A stretch of DNA of 64,000 nucleotides from CAZQYB01 sp964582985. Its GTDB lineage: Bacteria; Planctomycetota; Phycisphaerae; Sedimentisphaerales; Anaerobacaceae. The stretch is taken from contig CAZOUM010000004.1 in assembly GCA_964582985.1 (NCBI GenBank), positions 20,240 through 84,239 of the forward strand, written 5' to 3'. The notes under the pieces are model-generated. The model saw nothing but the letters and a program-made list of their open reading frames with translations. It was not told where the DNA came from and searched no databases. The position numbers and the translations under genes were made by a program. Numbering within the stretch: the first letter of the stretch is position 1; every line of letters starts with the position of its first letter. This document shows, one piece after another, positions 8,196-16,957 of this stretch.

Positions 8196-9965
8196 CTATT
8201 TCGATTTTTTGAGCATCCTTTCTTCCTCTTGTTTTAGTTTCTCAGCGAGGTCCGGCCTTTCGATTTTGATACGGTTGTAAAGAGTTTGTCTCAGGTCCGG
8301 CGAATACTGTCGGTCCCGCAGAAAATCAATAAGCGCGAAGTACCTCATCAATGAAAATGCGGGCAGGTCCCACCGGGTTTCTGGTGTGTACGAGGAGTGG
8401 TAATGGTTGTAAACTTCCTTCGCCAGATTCTCCGTGCCGAATGCACCGTTGTCATCGCGTATCGCATACAAAAAGTAACTTTGCCGCAGCAGCGTTTGAA
8501 CAATTGCTCGTGCGTTAATTATGTGCAGGCTCTTGAGCTCCTCGATGAGCCGGTTTCTTGCAAAAACAGCAAGCCGAACCTTGAATTCCTCTCGAGGATA
8601 TAGTTGCCGTAACCGAGTGTAAATTTTTTGTGCCTGGCGTTTGTGTCCTGACTGATAGAAGGCGAGCACAGCGTCTGTGAGCATATTTCGATGGCCTATC
8701 TGATGCGAGGTATATTCTTTGCTATTGGGGTCTTCGTATTTTTCGATAATCTTCAGTATGGCCTCGTTGTACGGCTCAAACATTCGCAAATCCGGTCGCA
8801 AAAAAACTTCCGGCGTTGGCTTTTCTGCTGGTTCGGAAGAATTTGGGGGCGTTTGGACGGGTGTCAGTGGACGATAGACAAATATTTTCCCGTAGTGAAA
8901 GAGATTTTGCAAGCTATGAGCAACCATGCGGTCGGTATTGGTTTCTTCTATGGAGAACACTTCCTTGCCGGCTTCGGCCAGTCCCTTGACGGCCCAGTAC
9001 ATTGCATGACTGTCGGGGTGGCGCCAATCCAGAGGTAAATGTGTATCCGGGTTGTTCCAGTCAATGGGGCCATAGAGTTTGTTTAATTTCTGCATTAGAA
9101 CAGGGTCAAGTTTCCAGACGTTGCGCAACTGATATGCTTTTGCGAAGATATCAAATTTTTTCAGGGCCTCGGTACCTCGGTGGTTGTCTATAACCTTAAA
9201 TGCGGCTGGTTTGAACCTGCTGGGGTTTTGCCTTAGTGACAGATAATTGCTGACAAATGTTTTGTTACCCTCGAATACTTTGTCGGCTGCTCTGAGAGCG
9301 TCAATGAGCGGTTTGACAATCGCATCATCCTCGATTTGCCGCCACTTGGTCGGGGCATTGGCAAGTGCTTCGAAATACTCGTCATCGGCCGGGCCCAGCA
9401 GCGGTTCCATCGCCTCCGCCAGTTGAAGTTTGTAATATTTGTGTGCGTCATCGCTTATGCCGCCTATCTTATGCTGGAATGTAAAGGCAAGCTCACGATA
9501 AAGCTCAATACTCTTGGGGTTTCGCGGAATACCTTTGTCGCGCAGCAGTTCATAGCCGGTCTTGACCCAGTGCCATCTCTGGTCGGCTTCCGTTGCCGGG
9601 ATGGTCACGGAGATATTGTAAGCCATGTTCCAGGCGTGGAATACCCACACTGCTGCAAAACGCGGCTGCAAGGTGGTTATCCAGTCTGCGAGCTGTCTGG
9701 CATCGAAAAACTGCCCCTGGTCCTTGAGGCTTTCAGCCCGCATCCAAAGAATATCTACGACCAGACCTCGAAAGGCCCCCATCGCCACGGTGGCAAACGC
9801 CAGGGAAGGCGGCGCATTTTCGAGGGGCTCGTTGGTTATCAGCTTCAATTTCTGTCGCTGCGAATTTATGTAGTCCAGTTGTGCACCTGCGGTGATAAGC
9901 AGCCCGGCCGCAAGGCAAATGCAGACAAGCCAGATTATCATGTCGCGTAAACGCATAAGGAACAT
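8196..9965 (-). CDS. Conserved membrane-anchored protein of unknown function, helical-repeat-like
   Basis: I do not recognise a named family. The 589-residue product has one N-terminal membrane helix (about residues 8-29, WLVCICLAAGLLITAG) and a large soluble part. That part is rich in Trp, Tyr and paired helices reminiscent of TPR-like repeats (FFDARQLADWITTLQP; later QIYTRLRQLYPREEF). It starts 9 nt after the stop of the ABC permease gene and so is very probably the third member of that operon, perhaps a periplasm- or cytoplasm-facing accessory of the exporter. The role is inference from context only. Confidence 0.7.
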   Translation of the reverse strand: MFLMRLRDMIIWLVCICLAAGLLITAGAQLDYINSQRQKLKLITNEPLENAPPSLAFATVAMGAFRGLVVDILWMRAESLKDQGQFFDARQLADWITTLQPRFAAVWVFHAWNMAYNISVTIPATEADQRWHWVKTGYELLRDKGIPRNPKSIELYRELAFTFQHKIGGISDDAHKYYKLQLAEAMEPLLGPADDEYFEALANAPTKWRQIEDDAIVKPLIDALRAADKVFEGNKTFVSNYLSLRQNPSRFKPAAFKVIDNHRGTEALKKFDIFAKAYQLRNVWKLDPVLMQKLNKLYGPIDWNNPDTHLPLDWRHPDSHAMYWAVKGLAEAGKEVFSIEETNTDRMVAHSLQNLFHYGKIFVYRPLTPVQTPPNSSEPAEKPTPEVFLRPDLRMFEPYNEAILKIIEKYEDPNSKEYTSHQIGHRNMLTDAVLAFYQSGHKRQAQKIYTRLRQLYPREEFKVRLAVFARNRLIEELKSLHIINARAIVQTLLRQSYFLYAIRDDNGAFGTENLAKEVYNHYHSSYTPETRWDLPAFSLMRYFALIDFLRDRQYSPDLRQTLYNRIKIERPDLAEKLKQEEERMLKKSK

Positions 9966-9974
9966 TTTACCGAG

Positions 9975-11387
9975 CTAAACGACAATTTTTGCAATTTCTT
10001 TATAGCTGAAAATCAGCAGGCCGAGAAGCAACAACAGAACCGCTTTGATACAAACCATAATAGCTGCTACTTTGGCCAGCAGGGGCCAGCTCAATAGTCG
10101 TGCAGAGACCAGGAATTTTGTCGGGTTAAACTTATCAAATTGCGGCAAAAGCTGAATGATTGGCTCGATGGCGTAGGCGTATACCCCGCTTATGTTTTCG
10201 CTTATATATTTGAACGACTCGATAACGAAACCACTGACAGCCGCCGTAAAGAAAACCACCAGGCAAAGCAAGATAGCCACTGGAAACGAGAGGAAGGTCG
10301 AAGCCAATATCCCCAAACAAGCAAGGAAAATCAAACGAAGCAGGATTAAAATAGCAGCTCTTATAAAATTGCCAGTGAAGGTATCGGCTTTGTAAAGGAC
10401 CTCCAGACCGTCGGCAAGCGGAAAGATTACGACCGTATTGTTTAGCGGCAGGTTTATGAATTCGACGGCCAGGTACCCATCTTTAGCTACAGCGTCGGCG
10501 GGAACTTCTATCTCGTAAAAAGTGCGAATCAGGTCCTTGCGCGTACAAGAATAAATCGGCGTTCGAATTTTTGTAGCGTACCTTATCTGCCGGAGGTCAC
10601 CGACGACCCACCTGCTGTGGACCTGCAAATCGAGAGGATTTAGCGAAACATTATATTTGAACCTTATAAATAGGTTGGGGTCGACGACTTTAACGTTATT
10701 GAACTCCCAAACCAGGCTTCGCCCAACCGTGGCAGCTCGTTTCTCAAGCTGTTTTTGTTTGGTAAGCTCGGCAATGATTTTCTTTTGGGAAAACTCTCGA
10801 AAAAATTGTTCGAGTTGTCCGGTTTTCTTAAGTTTATTGTAGGTCTCAGTAACCTCCCGATGGACATCAACTTCGGGAGGCACCAACCCCGCGCGGGCAG
10901 TGAAAAACTCGTTTTTAGCCCGGGTCAGTTCTTCACCGTCAGTTCCGAGATATTTCGGCATATAAACAACAATGGCATATATCAGGCCACAAAAGAGAAC
11001 GAGCAGTCCCACATCCAACAGTATTATACCGAGCAGCTTGCCTAAGAGAAGCTGAAAACGGCGAATCGGCTTGGTAATAACAGTATATATCTGTTTTTGC
11101 TTGATATCGCTCGTCAGCGAATAGATTGACACCATTATCGTCAGCAGACAGAGCAGGAAACTGGTCAGTGACAAGCCGTAGCTTACAAAAGTCTGCAGCC
11201 GGCCTTTCAGAGTGTCGTCCCCTGTCACCGTAAACCCCATTGCCGGAAGCAGAACAAGCAGCAGGATTATAAAGACAGCGGCGATTTTCATTCGCAAGGC
11301 CTGCTTTATAGTATTTGTGGCAACAGCCCAGATACTATGCATCCCGTTAGAAATGCCACGCCGTCTAAAATTTCTAACGGGATGCAT
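9975..11387 (-). CDS. ABC-2 type exporter permease with large extracytoplasmic domain
   Basis: A membrane subunit partnering the ATPase encoded just upstream (gap 4 nt). The N-terminal helix is followed by several membrane segments and SDIKQKQIYTVITKPI, the cytoplasmic coupling segment common in ABC-2 permeases ('TKP'). A soluble domain of about 180 residues comes next, then C-terminal helices. The start at 11387 is preceded by AGGAG nine bases upstream. The first 15 codons are entirely an 18-bp-arm hairpin repeat, and the ancestral start may be the ATG at 11342 (MHSIWAVATNTIKQAL). Substrate unknown. Confidence 0.85.
   Translation of the reverse strand: MHPVRNFRRRGISNGMHSIWAVATNTIKQALRMKIAAVFIILLLVLLPAMGFTVTGDDTLKGRLQTFVSYGLSLTSFLLCLLTIMVSIYSLTSDIKQKQIYTVITKPIRRFQLLLGKLLGIILLDVGLLVLFCGLIYAIVVYMPKYLGTDGEELTRAKNEFFTARAGLVPPEVDVHREVTETYNKLKKTGQLEQFFREFSQKKIIAELTKQKQLEKRAATVGRSLVWEFNNVKVVDPNLFIRFKYNVSLNPLDLQVHSRWVVGDLRQIRYATKIRTPIYSCTRKDLIRTFYEIEVPADAVAKDGYLAVEFINLPLNNTVVIFPLADGLEVLYKADTFTGNFIRAAILILLRLIFLACLGILASTFLSFPVAILLCLVVFFTAAVSGFVIESFKYISENISGVYAYAIEPIIQLLPQFDKFNPTKFLVSARLLSWPLLAKVAAIMVCIKAVLLLLLGLLIFSYKEIAKIVV
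11337..11387. repeat. Hairpin repeat of the CCCGTTAGA family covering a translation start
   Basis: Perfect 18-bp inverted arms at 11337-11354 and 11370-11387 (ATGCATCCCGTTAGAAAT and its reverse complement) flank a 15-nt loop. Each arm ends in ATGCAT. The two candidate start codons of the permease gene (11387 and 11342) are the outer ends of the two arms. Related hairpins occur at 11447-11530, 60267-60356 and 63864-63959. Confidence 0.9.
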
Positions 11388-11391
11388 CGCC

Positions 11392-12711
11392 TCAGTCTCC
11401 TGCCTGCGATTTATCGGTTTGTCCTTTGTTTTCTTTTTTCGGTGATGACCGGCCGGCCCCGTTAGAGCCTGTTCCTTCCCGGTACTTGGGCCCTGGGTCC
11501 TTGGGCCCTATGTCTCTAACGGGGCCGGTCAGCTGGTCTATAATGCTTTTCTTGGTTTGTTCTTGTTGGGCAGCTTTGTGTTCAACCGGTTTTGTTTCAG
11601 GCTTTTTGTCCTTGGGCCCAAGGTCTCGAACGACAGGTTCTGTCTCAACGGGCTTGGCCGGCTCTGTTAGCTTCTGAAGCAGCCGTTCGTCACGTTTAGT
11701 GTCTGAAGTTTCAACAGGGACAACTTTTTCCGTCGTCAGAGGCTCAGCCGACTCCTGCGACGTCGGGGCCGAGACGAGTTTATCAAGTATGTCTTCCACC
11801 GGAGCTTCTGGCGCGAGGAAACCGCCGATTTGCGTGGTACTCACTGCCCCGCTTGTCGGCAGCTCCTGCCGTTGGGCGATCGCAACAGCCTTAATGAAAA
11901 ACGTTTCGAGCTTATCCATTGGAGAGGTGACGACACAATCAGCTTGTTCATTCTTGACTATCCGTTTTATCTGTTCAACAGCGGTATCACTTATCGCGCC
12001 GGTGGTAATTTGTCTTTTCTCTGTTTGCTGCAGAAGCTCCTTGACCTTACCTTCAGACTGGATTTTGCCGCCGTAGAGGATTGCGATTCTGTCGCATACA
12101 TCCTCGACATCCGCGAGCAAATGACTGCAAAGCAAAACCGTTTTGCCGCGTTTTGCAAGATTGAGAATTAAATCTTTTATCTGCCTTGTCCCGATAGGGT
12201 CAAGTCCGGTTGTTGGCTCATCGAGTATGAGTAAGTCGGGGTCGTTTATAATGGCCTGTGCCAGCCCGATTCTTCGTGCCATACCTTTTGAAAATGTCCC
12301 GACCGGCCGGCTTGCGACAGCCTTTAATCCAACCATATCGAGCAGCGCTTCGATGCGCATTTTTCGCACTTTCGAGGGCAGGCCGAACAATCTGCCATAG
12401 AAATCCAGCGTCTCGCGTGCGTTCAAATACCTGTAAAGATAGGACTCTTCAGGCAAAAAACCAATGCGAGCATTGATCTTGGGGTCACTGCCAAGCCCGC
12501 CCAGGACGAGCGCTTTGCCTTTCGTTGGGTGAAGCAGACCGAGCAGTATTTTCATCGTTGTTGTTTTTCCTGAGCCGTTGGGGCCCAAAAGGCCGAACAC
12601 CTCATTGTACCGAACCTGTAGGTTCAGGTCGTTGACAGCGTAGACCTTGTCCCGACCCCACCAGTCAGAAAAAACCTTGGTCAAAGAAAACGTCTCAATC
12701 GCATAGTCCAT
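11392..12711 (-). CDS. ABC transporter ATP-binding protein with long low-complexity C-terminal extension
   Basis: Residues about 1-235 form a standard ABC ATPase: Walker A GPNGSGKT at 43-50, Q-loop in GFLPEESYLYRYL, signature FSKGMARRIGLAQ, Walker B LLILDEPTTGLDP and the switch His in LLCSHLL. This type drives ABC-2 exporters, matching the permease gene that begins 4 nt after its stop. Residues about 290-439 are charged and Pro/Lys/Thr-rich, with repeated VRD(I/L)GPKD segments and no recognisable domain. Part of that tail is encoded by a hairpin repeat at 11447-11530. The ATPase is certain; the function of the tail is unknown. Confidence 0.9.
   Translation of the reverse strand: MDYAIETFSLTKVFSDWWGRDKVYAVNDLNLQVRYNEVFGLLGPNGSGKTTTMKILLGLLHPTKGKALVLGGLGSDPKINARIGFLPEESYLYRYLNARETLDFYGRLFGLPSKVRKMRIEALLDMVGLKAVASRPVGTFSKGMARRIGLAQAIINDPDLLILDEPTTGLDPIGTRQIKDLILNLAKRGKTVLLCSHLLADVEDVCDRIAILYGGKIQSEGKVKELLQQTEKRQITTGAISDTAVEQIKRIVKNEQADCVVTSPMDKLETFFIKAVAIAQRQELPTSGAVSTTQIGGFLAPEAPVEDILDKLVSAPTSQESAEPLTTEKVVPVETSDTKRDERLLQKLTEPAKPVETEPVVRDLGPKDKKPETKPVEHKAAQQEQTKKSIIDQLTGPVRDIGPKDPGPKYREGTGSNGAGRSSPKKENKGQTDKSQAGD
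11447..11530. repeat. CCCCGTTAGAG hairpin repeat inside the ABC ATPase coding sequence
   Basis: The left arm (11447-11467, GACCGG-CCGG-CCCCGTTAGAG) pairs with the right arm (11514-11530, CTCTAACGGGGCCGGTC) apart from a 4-nt insertion. The interior holds repeated GGGCCC motifs; the same GCCCAAG vocabulary recurs at 11609-11622 and near 63830 and 63970. Read in frame it encodes the GPVRDIGPKDPGPKYREG region of the ATPase tail. Confidence 0.8.
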
Positions 12712-12777
12712 AATTACTGTCCTGCGATTCGCAGCCTACGGTACGCGTTGCACATCTTGCCATAGTCAATAATCAGT

Positions 12778-14700
12778 TTATTCGTGGCCTAACTCTTCAC
12801 CGTAGCGGACAAGTCGAGCACTATTGAAGACAACAACCAGTGACCCTGCAAAATGTAGAACCGCGGCGTAAACCGCCGGCAGCCACCCTGCCGCCGCCGC
12901 AACGTCACCGAGAATGATAAACATTATCCCAAAGCCGAGATTTTGATTGATAACGCCTCTTGCTTTTCGAGAAAGCCGGACAAGGAAAGGCAGCCGTTTC
13001 AAATCATCGCTCATAAGAGCAATCGAGGCGGAATTTATCGCCACGTCACTTCCCGCTGCCCCCATAGCGATGCCAAGGTCGCCGGCTGCCAAAGCAGGCG
13101 CGTCATTTATGCCGTCACCGACGACAAGCACGGTATGCCCGTCTTTTTTGATTTGCTCAACAATGGCCAGTTTGTCCTGAGGCAAACACTGTGCCTTAAA
13201 ATCGGTACAGGCCAGCTCGGCAGCAACACGACTGGCAACCTCCTCTCTGTCACCGGTCAGCATCGTCACCCTTTTTATGCCAATATCAAGCAGCTCCTTG
13301 ACCGCCTGCTGGGCTTCGGGCCTTGTCTTGTCCTGCAAGCCAATCCAGCCGATGCACTTTGCATCTTTTGCTACGTAGAGCGTACTAAAGCCCTGCTCTT
13401 CGTCAAGAGCAGGTGCGGCGATATTACCCATACCGACTTTGTTTTCCTTCAAGAAGGTATCTCTGCCGATAGTAATCTTGGCCGAGCCGACCACAGCAGT
13501 TACACCCTTGCCGGGAGTCTCCTGAAATTCATCCGGCGAAGGCAAAGACAGATTTGCCTCTTTGGCTACCTCCTGCAGTGCCCTCGCAGCCGGGTGTTTA
13601 CTCATCTGCTCGGCAGAAGCGGCGACAGTCAGCAGTTCAGCCGGCTCAACATTCTCAGCGGGCGTTAGTTTGGTCACATACAGCCGACCGGTCGTCACCG
13701 TCCCGGTCTTATCGAACACCATTGCAGTTATTTTCCCCGCAATCTCAAGGTCAGCCACGTTTTTTATCAGGACGCCAAGGCGAGCAGAGGCCGATATCGC
13801 TGCGACCATTGCTGTCGGAGTCGCCAAAATCAACGCACAGGGACACGAAACAACAAGTATCGTAATTGCCCTGTCGACACTGCCTGTGAAGAACAACACT
13901 ATGCCGGCAATCATCAAAATGGTCGGCGTATACCACTTGACATAGCGGTCGATTATCCGCATAATAGGTATCTTCGTTTGCTCAGCCTGCATTATCAACG
14001 ACTGCACTTTCCCGAGAGTTGTATCTTTGCCGGCTTTGGTTACCGTAATATCCAGCACGCCGGTAAGGTTGTTTGTGCCGGCAAAGACCTGCATTCCCGG
14101 CACTTTATCAACGGGCAAGGATTCGCCTGTTATCGTTGCCTCGTTTACTGAGCTAAGTCCTTTAGTAACTTCACCATCAGCCGCTATGTTGTCACCGGGG
14201 CGAACCCGGATGCAATCGCCCGGCTTGAGGCTGCTTACCGCCACTTCTTTTTCATGGCCCTCGTTGTCGAGAAGACTTGCCTCTGTAGGTGTCAGTCTTA
14301 TCAGCGATTCAATCGAGGCCCGGGCGCCGAGGGCGGTGCGCGTTTCAATAAGCTGGCTTAGCAGCATGAACAATGCAACAACGCCTGCGGTCGTATACTT
14401 TTGTGTTGCAAAGGCTGCGATTATTGCCAGAGCCACCAATTCATCCATATGCGTTTCTTTTCTTGCCAGGCTCTTTATCGCATGCAGCACGATTGGAGCG
14501 CCCAGCAGTATGGCAGCAGCCATAGCCAAAAACTCAGCATTGAAGCTCTGATGGCGGTAAACCCACCTTGCGAAGACGCTGTTTATCAGGAGCATCCCAC
14601 CGGCTAACGTCCCCAGCAAAGCCAGACTTACGCGAATCTGCTTGCCGTGAGTGTGTTCAGCAGTAATGTCCTCTTGAAGATGTAAGTGTTGATGAGCCAT
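12778..14700 (-). CDS. Heavy-metal-translocating P1B-type ATPase
   Basis: Pumps a soft or transition metal cation across the inner membrane. The 640-residue protein shows the P1B set: actuator TGES, the membrane metal site SCPCALILATPTA, the phosphorylation motif DKTGTVTTG, KHPAARAL (the P1B HP locus) and GDGINDAPAL. There is no N-terminal HMA domain. Instead the first 20 residues are His-rich (MAHQHLHLQEDITAEHTHGK), a possible metal-sensing or delivery tail. The CPC motif allows Zn/Cd/Pb or Cu; the ZntA/CadA-like sequence makes Zn/Cd more likely, but I would not name the ion. It lies between the hflK-like and ABC transporter genes. Confidence 0.93.
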   Translation of the reverse strand: MAHQHLHLQEDITAEHTHGKQIRVSLALLGTLAGGMLLINSVFARWVYRHQSFNAEFLAMAAAILLGAPIVLHAIKSLARKETHMDELVALAIIAAFATQKYTTAGVVALFMLLSQLIETRTALGARASIESLIRLTPTEASLLDNEGHEKEVAVSSLKPGDCIRVRPGDNIAADGEVTKGLSSVNEATITGESLPVDKVPGMQVFAGTNNLTGVLDITVTKAGKDTTLGKVQSLIMQAEQTKIPIMRIIDRYVKWYTPTILMIAGIVLFFTGSVDRAITILVVSCPCALILATPTAMVAAISASARLGVLIKNVADLEIAGKITAMVFDKTGTVTTGRLYVTKLTPAENVEPAELLTVAASAEQMSKHPAARALQEVAKEANLSLPSPDEFQETPGKGVTAVVGSAKITIGRDTFLKENKVGMGNIAAPALDEEQGFSTLYVAKDAKCIGWIGLQDKTRPEAQQAVKELLDIGIKRVTMLTGDREEVASRVAAELACTDFKAQCLPQDKLAIVEQIKKDGHTVLVVGDGINDAPALAAGDLGIAMGAAGSDVAINSASIALMSDDLKRLPFLVRLSRKARGVINQNLGFGIMFIILGDVAAAAGWLPAVYAAVLHFAGSLVVVFNSARLVRYGEELGHE

Positions 14701-14756
14701 TATTTCATATCTCGCATCTTATATCGAATTCAGCGCACAGGATATTTCCCAGATTT

Positions 14757-16025
14757 TCATTTCAAGTTCGGGTTTCTGTTTATGATGACCCTAATTTCAT
14801 GTCCCTTGATGCCCTGGGCAGGTTGGATAATAAATTTCTCACCTGCGTTCTTCAATACCTGCTCGATAGCATCCCAGTAAATTTCTTGAAGAACAAGTTC
14901 CGGGCGTTTGCGATATTCCGGCAGAAGCTCCTGCAAATAGTCGGCACTGGCTTTGGCGGTATCCACAATCCTTGCTCGGTAGACTCGAGCATCGGCGATT
15001 CTCACCTTAGCTTCACCCGCTAAGTTCTCCCACAGAAACTTCTCTTCTTCTTCGCTGACGGTCTTGCCGTTGAGAACTTCGAAAAGCTCCTCGGCGACGC
15101 CGCCGGCAGTTTCGTTAAGGGTCGTTTCAGCATAACTTCTGGCGTCGCTTATCATCCTTTGGCGTTCCTGGCTCGCCTTGAGGGAAGCTAAGAACGCCAA
15201 GTGAACCTGTCGAGGCCAGATCTTGTTCGTTAACTCCACCGAGACGACCTTTATCCCGCTATCTATTTTTTCCAGATTATCCTGTAAAAGCTTTTCGACG
15301 TGGTCCTTGACTGTTGCAACTTTCTCGAACATAACCTCGTCAATGGTATAGTTGACCAAAGCGGTGACGACTGCATCCTCGAAAAGACCCTCCAAAAGCG
15401 GCGTTATGCTTCTCGTTATGACGTCAAAGTAAATCTGCCCCGGCTTTACGTCTTCGACGTAAACATTTCTAAAGAACCGCTCCGGGTCGTCAATCTGGTA
15501 GGTTAGCTGCCATTTACAATGGACGAGATGATAATCGCTGCCGTCCGAGCCTGTACGAACAAGCTTCTCTTTTTCACTTCGCGTAATGCAATACCCTTCG
15601 ATTACAGGGTCCAACTTTGAGGGTGGCCGGTGCCTTCTCCCTTCGGCGAGTATTTCCTGTGGGTTCTGATAGTACCAGAAAGAATTAATCGCCAGATTTA
15701 CCGTTTTTTCTACGGGAATTCTTACAATCTCATCTATTGGGTATGGAAAAACCCAGTGCAGCCCGGGGCCAAGGATTCTTTCTTCGCCTACACCGCGGAT
15801 CTTTCCAAATCTCAAGACAATTGCCTGCTCATCAGAGCCGACCGTTTCAAGGCCCGAGACCAGAAAAGCAACGACAAGCACAATCATTATTACTTTCAGA
15901 ATGATGAAGCTGACCCTTAATGCCTCGGAGAGGGACTTACCGGCGGCATCAAGCTCTTCACCTGCAGATTTTGCCGGTGGCCCGGGGCCTAAACCGTTGT
16001 TAGTGTTTTTATTTTCTGCTGTCAT
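14757..16025 (-). CDS. hflK: HflK-like SPFH/band 7 membrane protease modulator
   Basis: The 422-residue protein has a Pro/Gly-rich cytoplasmic N-terminus, one membrane helix (about residues 40-61) and an SPFH/band 7 domain (SDEQAIVLRFGKI, GPGLHWVFPYPIDEI). A long coiled region rich in Ala, Glu and Arg follows. HflK-HflC complexes cage the FtsH protease and modulate membrane protein degradation. It is third in a row of SPFH genes (691 aa, HflC, HflK), 36 nt after the hflC-like gene. An insertion with RRHRPPSKLDPVIEGYC after strand two is longer than in E. coli HflK. Confidence 0.88.
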   Translation of the reverse strand: MTAENKNTNNGLGPGPPAKSAGEELDAAGKSLSEALRVSFIILKVIMIVLVVAFLVSGLETVGSDEQAIVLRFGKIRGVGEERILGPGLHWVFPYPIDEIVRIPVEKTVNLAINSFWYYQNPQEILAEGRRHRPPSKLDPVIEGYCITRSEKEKLVRTGSDGSDYHLVHCKWQLTYQIDDPERFFRNVYVEDVKPGQIYFDVITRSITPLLEGLFEDAVVTALVNYTIDEVMFEKVATVKDHVEKLLQDNLEKIDSGIKVVSVELTNKIWPRQVHLAFLASLKASQERQRMISDARSYAETTLNETAGGVAEELFEVLNGKTVSEEEEKFLWENLAGEAKVRIADARVYRARIVDTAKASADYLQELLPEYRKRPELVLQEIYWDAIEQVLKNAGEKFIIQPAQGIKGHEIRVIINRNPNLK

Positions 16026-16061
16026 AGCACCAACAATTCCAACCCATGTTCACGGTTCAAT

Positions 16062-16955
16062 TCAGTCTTTAGCTTTGACTTTTGGTATTTCCCTTAACCA
16101 TTTGAAGGGCTCTGTATCAGCGGGTATAACGATAGTCGTGTTTGCGTCTACTATTCTTTTGAAAGCGTCGAAGCTGCGAAGCAGCATCGCAAGCTCGGGG
16201 TCAGCTTCGAGCATTTTATAATGCTTTGCGGCTTCAGCATCGCCCTGGCCCCGTATTGCCTTGGCTCTTGCTTCGGCGGCAGTCAGCAAAACATCCCTTT
16301 TGTAATTGGCGCCGGTTCTTATCCTTTTTGCCTCGGCGTCTCCCTCGGAAATAGTGGCTTGCGTCCTGCGCATTCTTTCGGCCATCATGCGCTTAAACAC
16401 ACTTTGGCTGACATCTGCACTGATTTTGAGCTGCTTTATACCCAGGGTCTTGATTTCAACTCCGTAATCTTCTCTGACGGCTTGTCTAAGGTCGGTCTCC
16501 ATATCCTTTTGAATCTGGTCAAATTTTATTTTTGATGGGTCGCTATTTACAAATTCACTGAATGAATACCGGCCAATTACTTTACTTTGAGTATCGTTAA
16601 TCCGGCTTCGCAATTTACTTTCGGCCTCACCGACGGTTCCAACGGCGTTGAAGAATTTCAACGGCTCGGCAATCTTCCAAACAACGTAAGTATTGACGAT
16701 AATTGGCACCGCACCTTTTGTTGTTGTCTCACCCAGCTCGGCTTCGTAAACTCTCATTCGCGAGTCAAACTTATAGACCCACTGAATTGGAGGAGGCCAT
16801 TTGAAGTACCAGCCGGGCTCGGTAATTGGGCGGGTGGGCTTGCCAAAGGTCATCACCAGGGCCGATTCTGTTTCTCTGACCTGGAACGAGATAAGGTACA
16901 GGCCTAAAACGATAACTACGAGCACGATAAAGATTGTAACAGCTATGTTTTTCAT
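16062..16955 (-). CDS. hflC: HflC-like SPFH/band 7 protein
   Basis: At 297 residues it matches HflC. There is an N-terminal membrane helix (about residues 5-24), then the band 7 domain (ETESALVMTFGKPTRPI, EPGWYFKWPPPIQWVY). A C-terminal helix follows with MMAERMRRTQATISEGDAEA and AKAIRGQGDAEAAKHY, a segment very characteristic of HflC. It probably pairs with HflK to form the FtsH-associated cage. It begins 2 nt after the 691-residue SPFH gene, so the three genes form an operon. Confidence 0.92.
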   Translation of the reverse strand: MKNIAVTIFIVLVVIVLGLYLISFQVRETESALVMTFGKPTRPITEPGWYFKWPPPIQWVYKFDSRMRVYEAELGETTTKGAVPIIVNTYVVWKIAEPLKFFNAVGTVGEAESKLRSRINDTQSKVIGRYSFSEFVNSDPSKIKFDQIQKDMETDLRQAVREDYGVEIKTLGIKQLKISADVSQSVFKRMMAERMRRTQATISEGDAEAKRIRTGANYKRDVLLTAAEARAKAIRGQGDAEAAKHYKMLEADPELAMLLRSFDAFKRIVDANTTIVIPADTEPFKWLREIPKVKAKD

Positions 16956-16957
16956 TT

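Noticed and set aside
12943..13668. 241-residue plus-strand frame opposite the metal ATPase
   Set aside because: Antisense to conserved P-type ATPase motifs; low-complexity, Cys/Arg/His-rich translation typical of a shadow frame.
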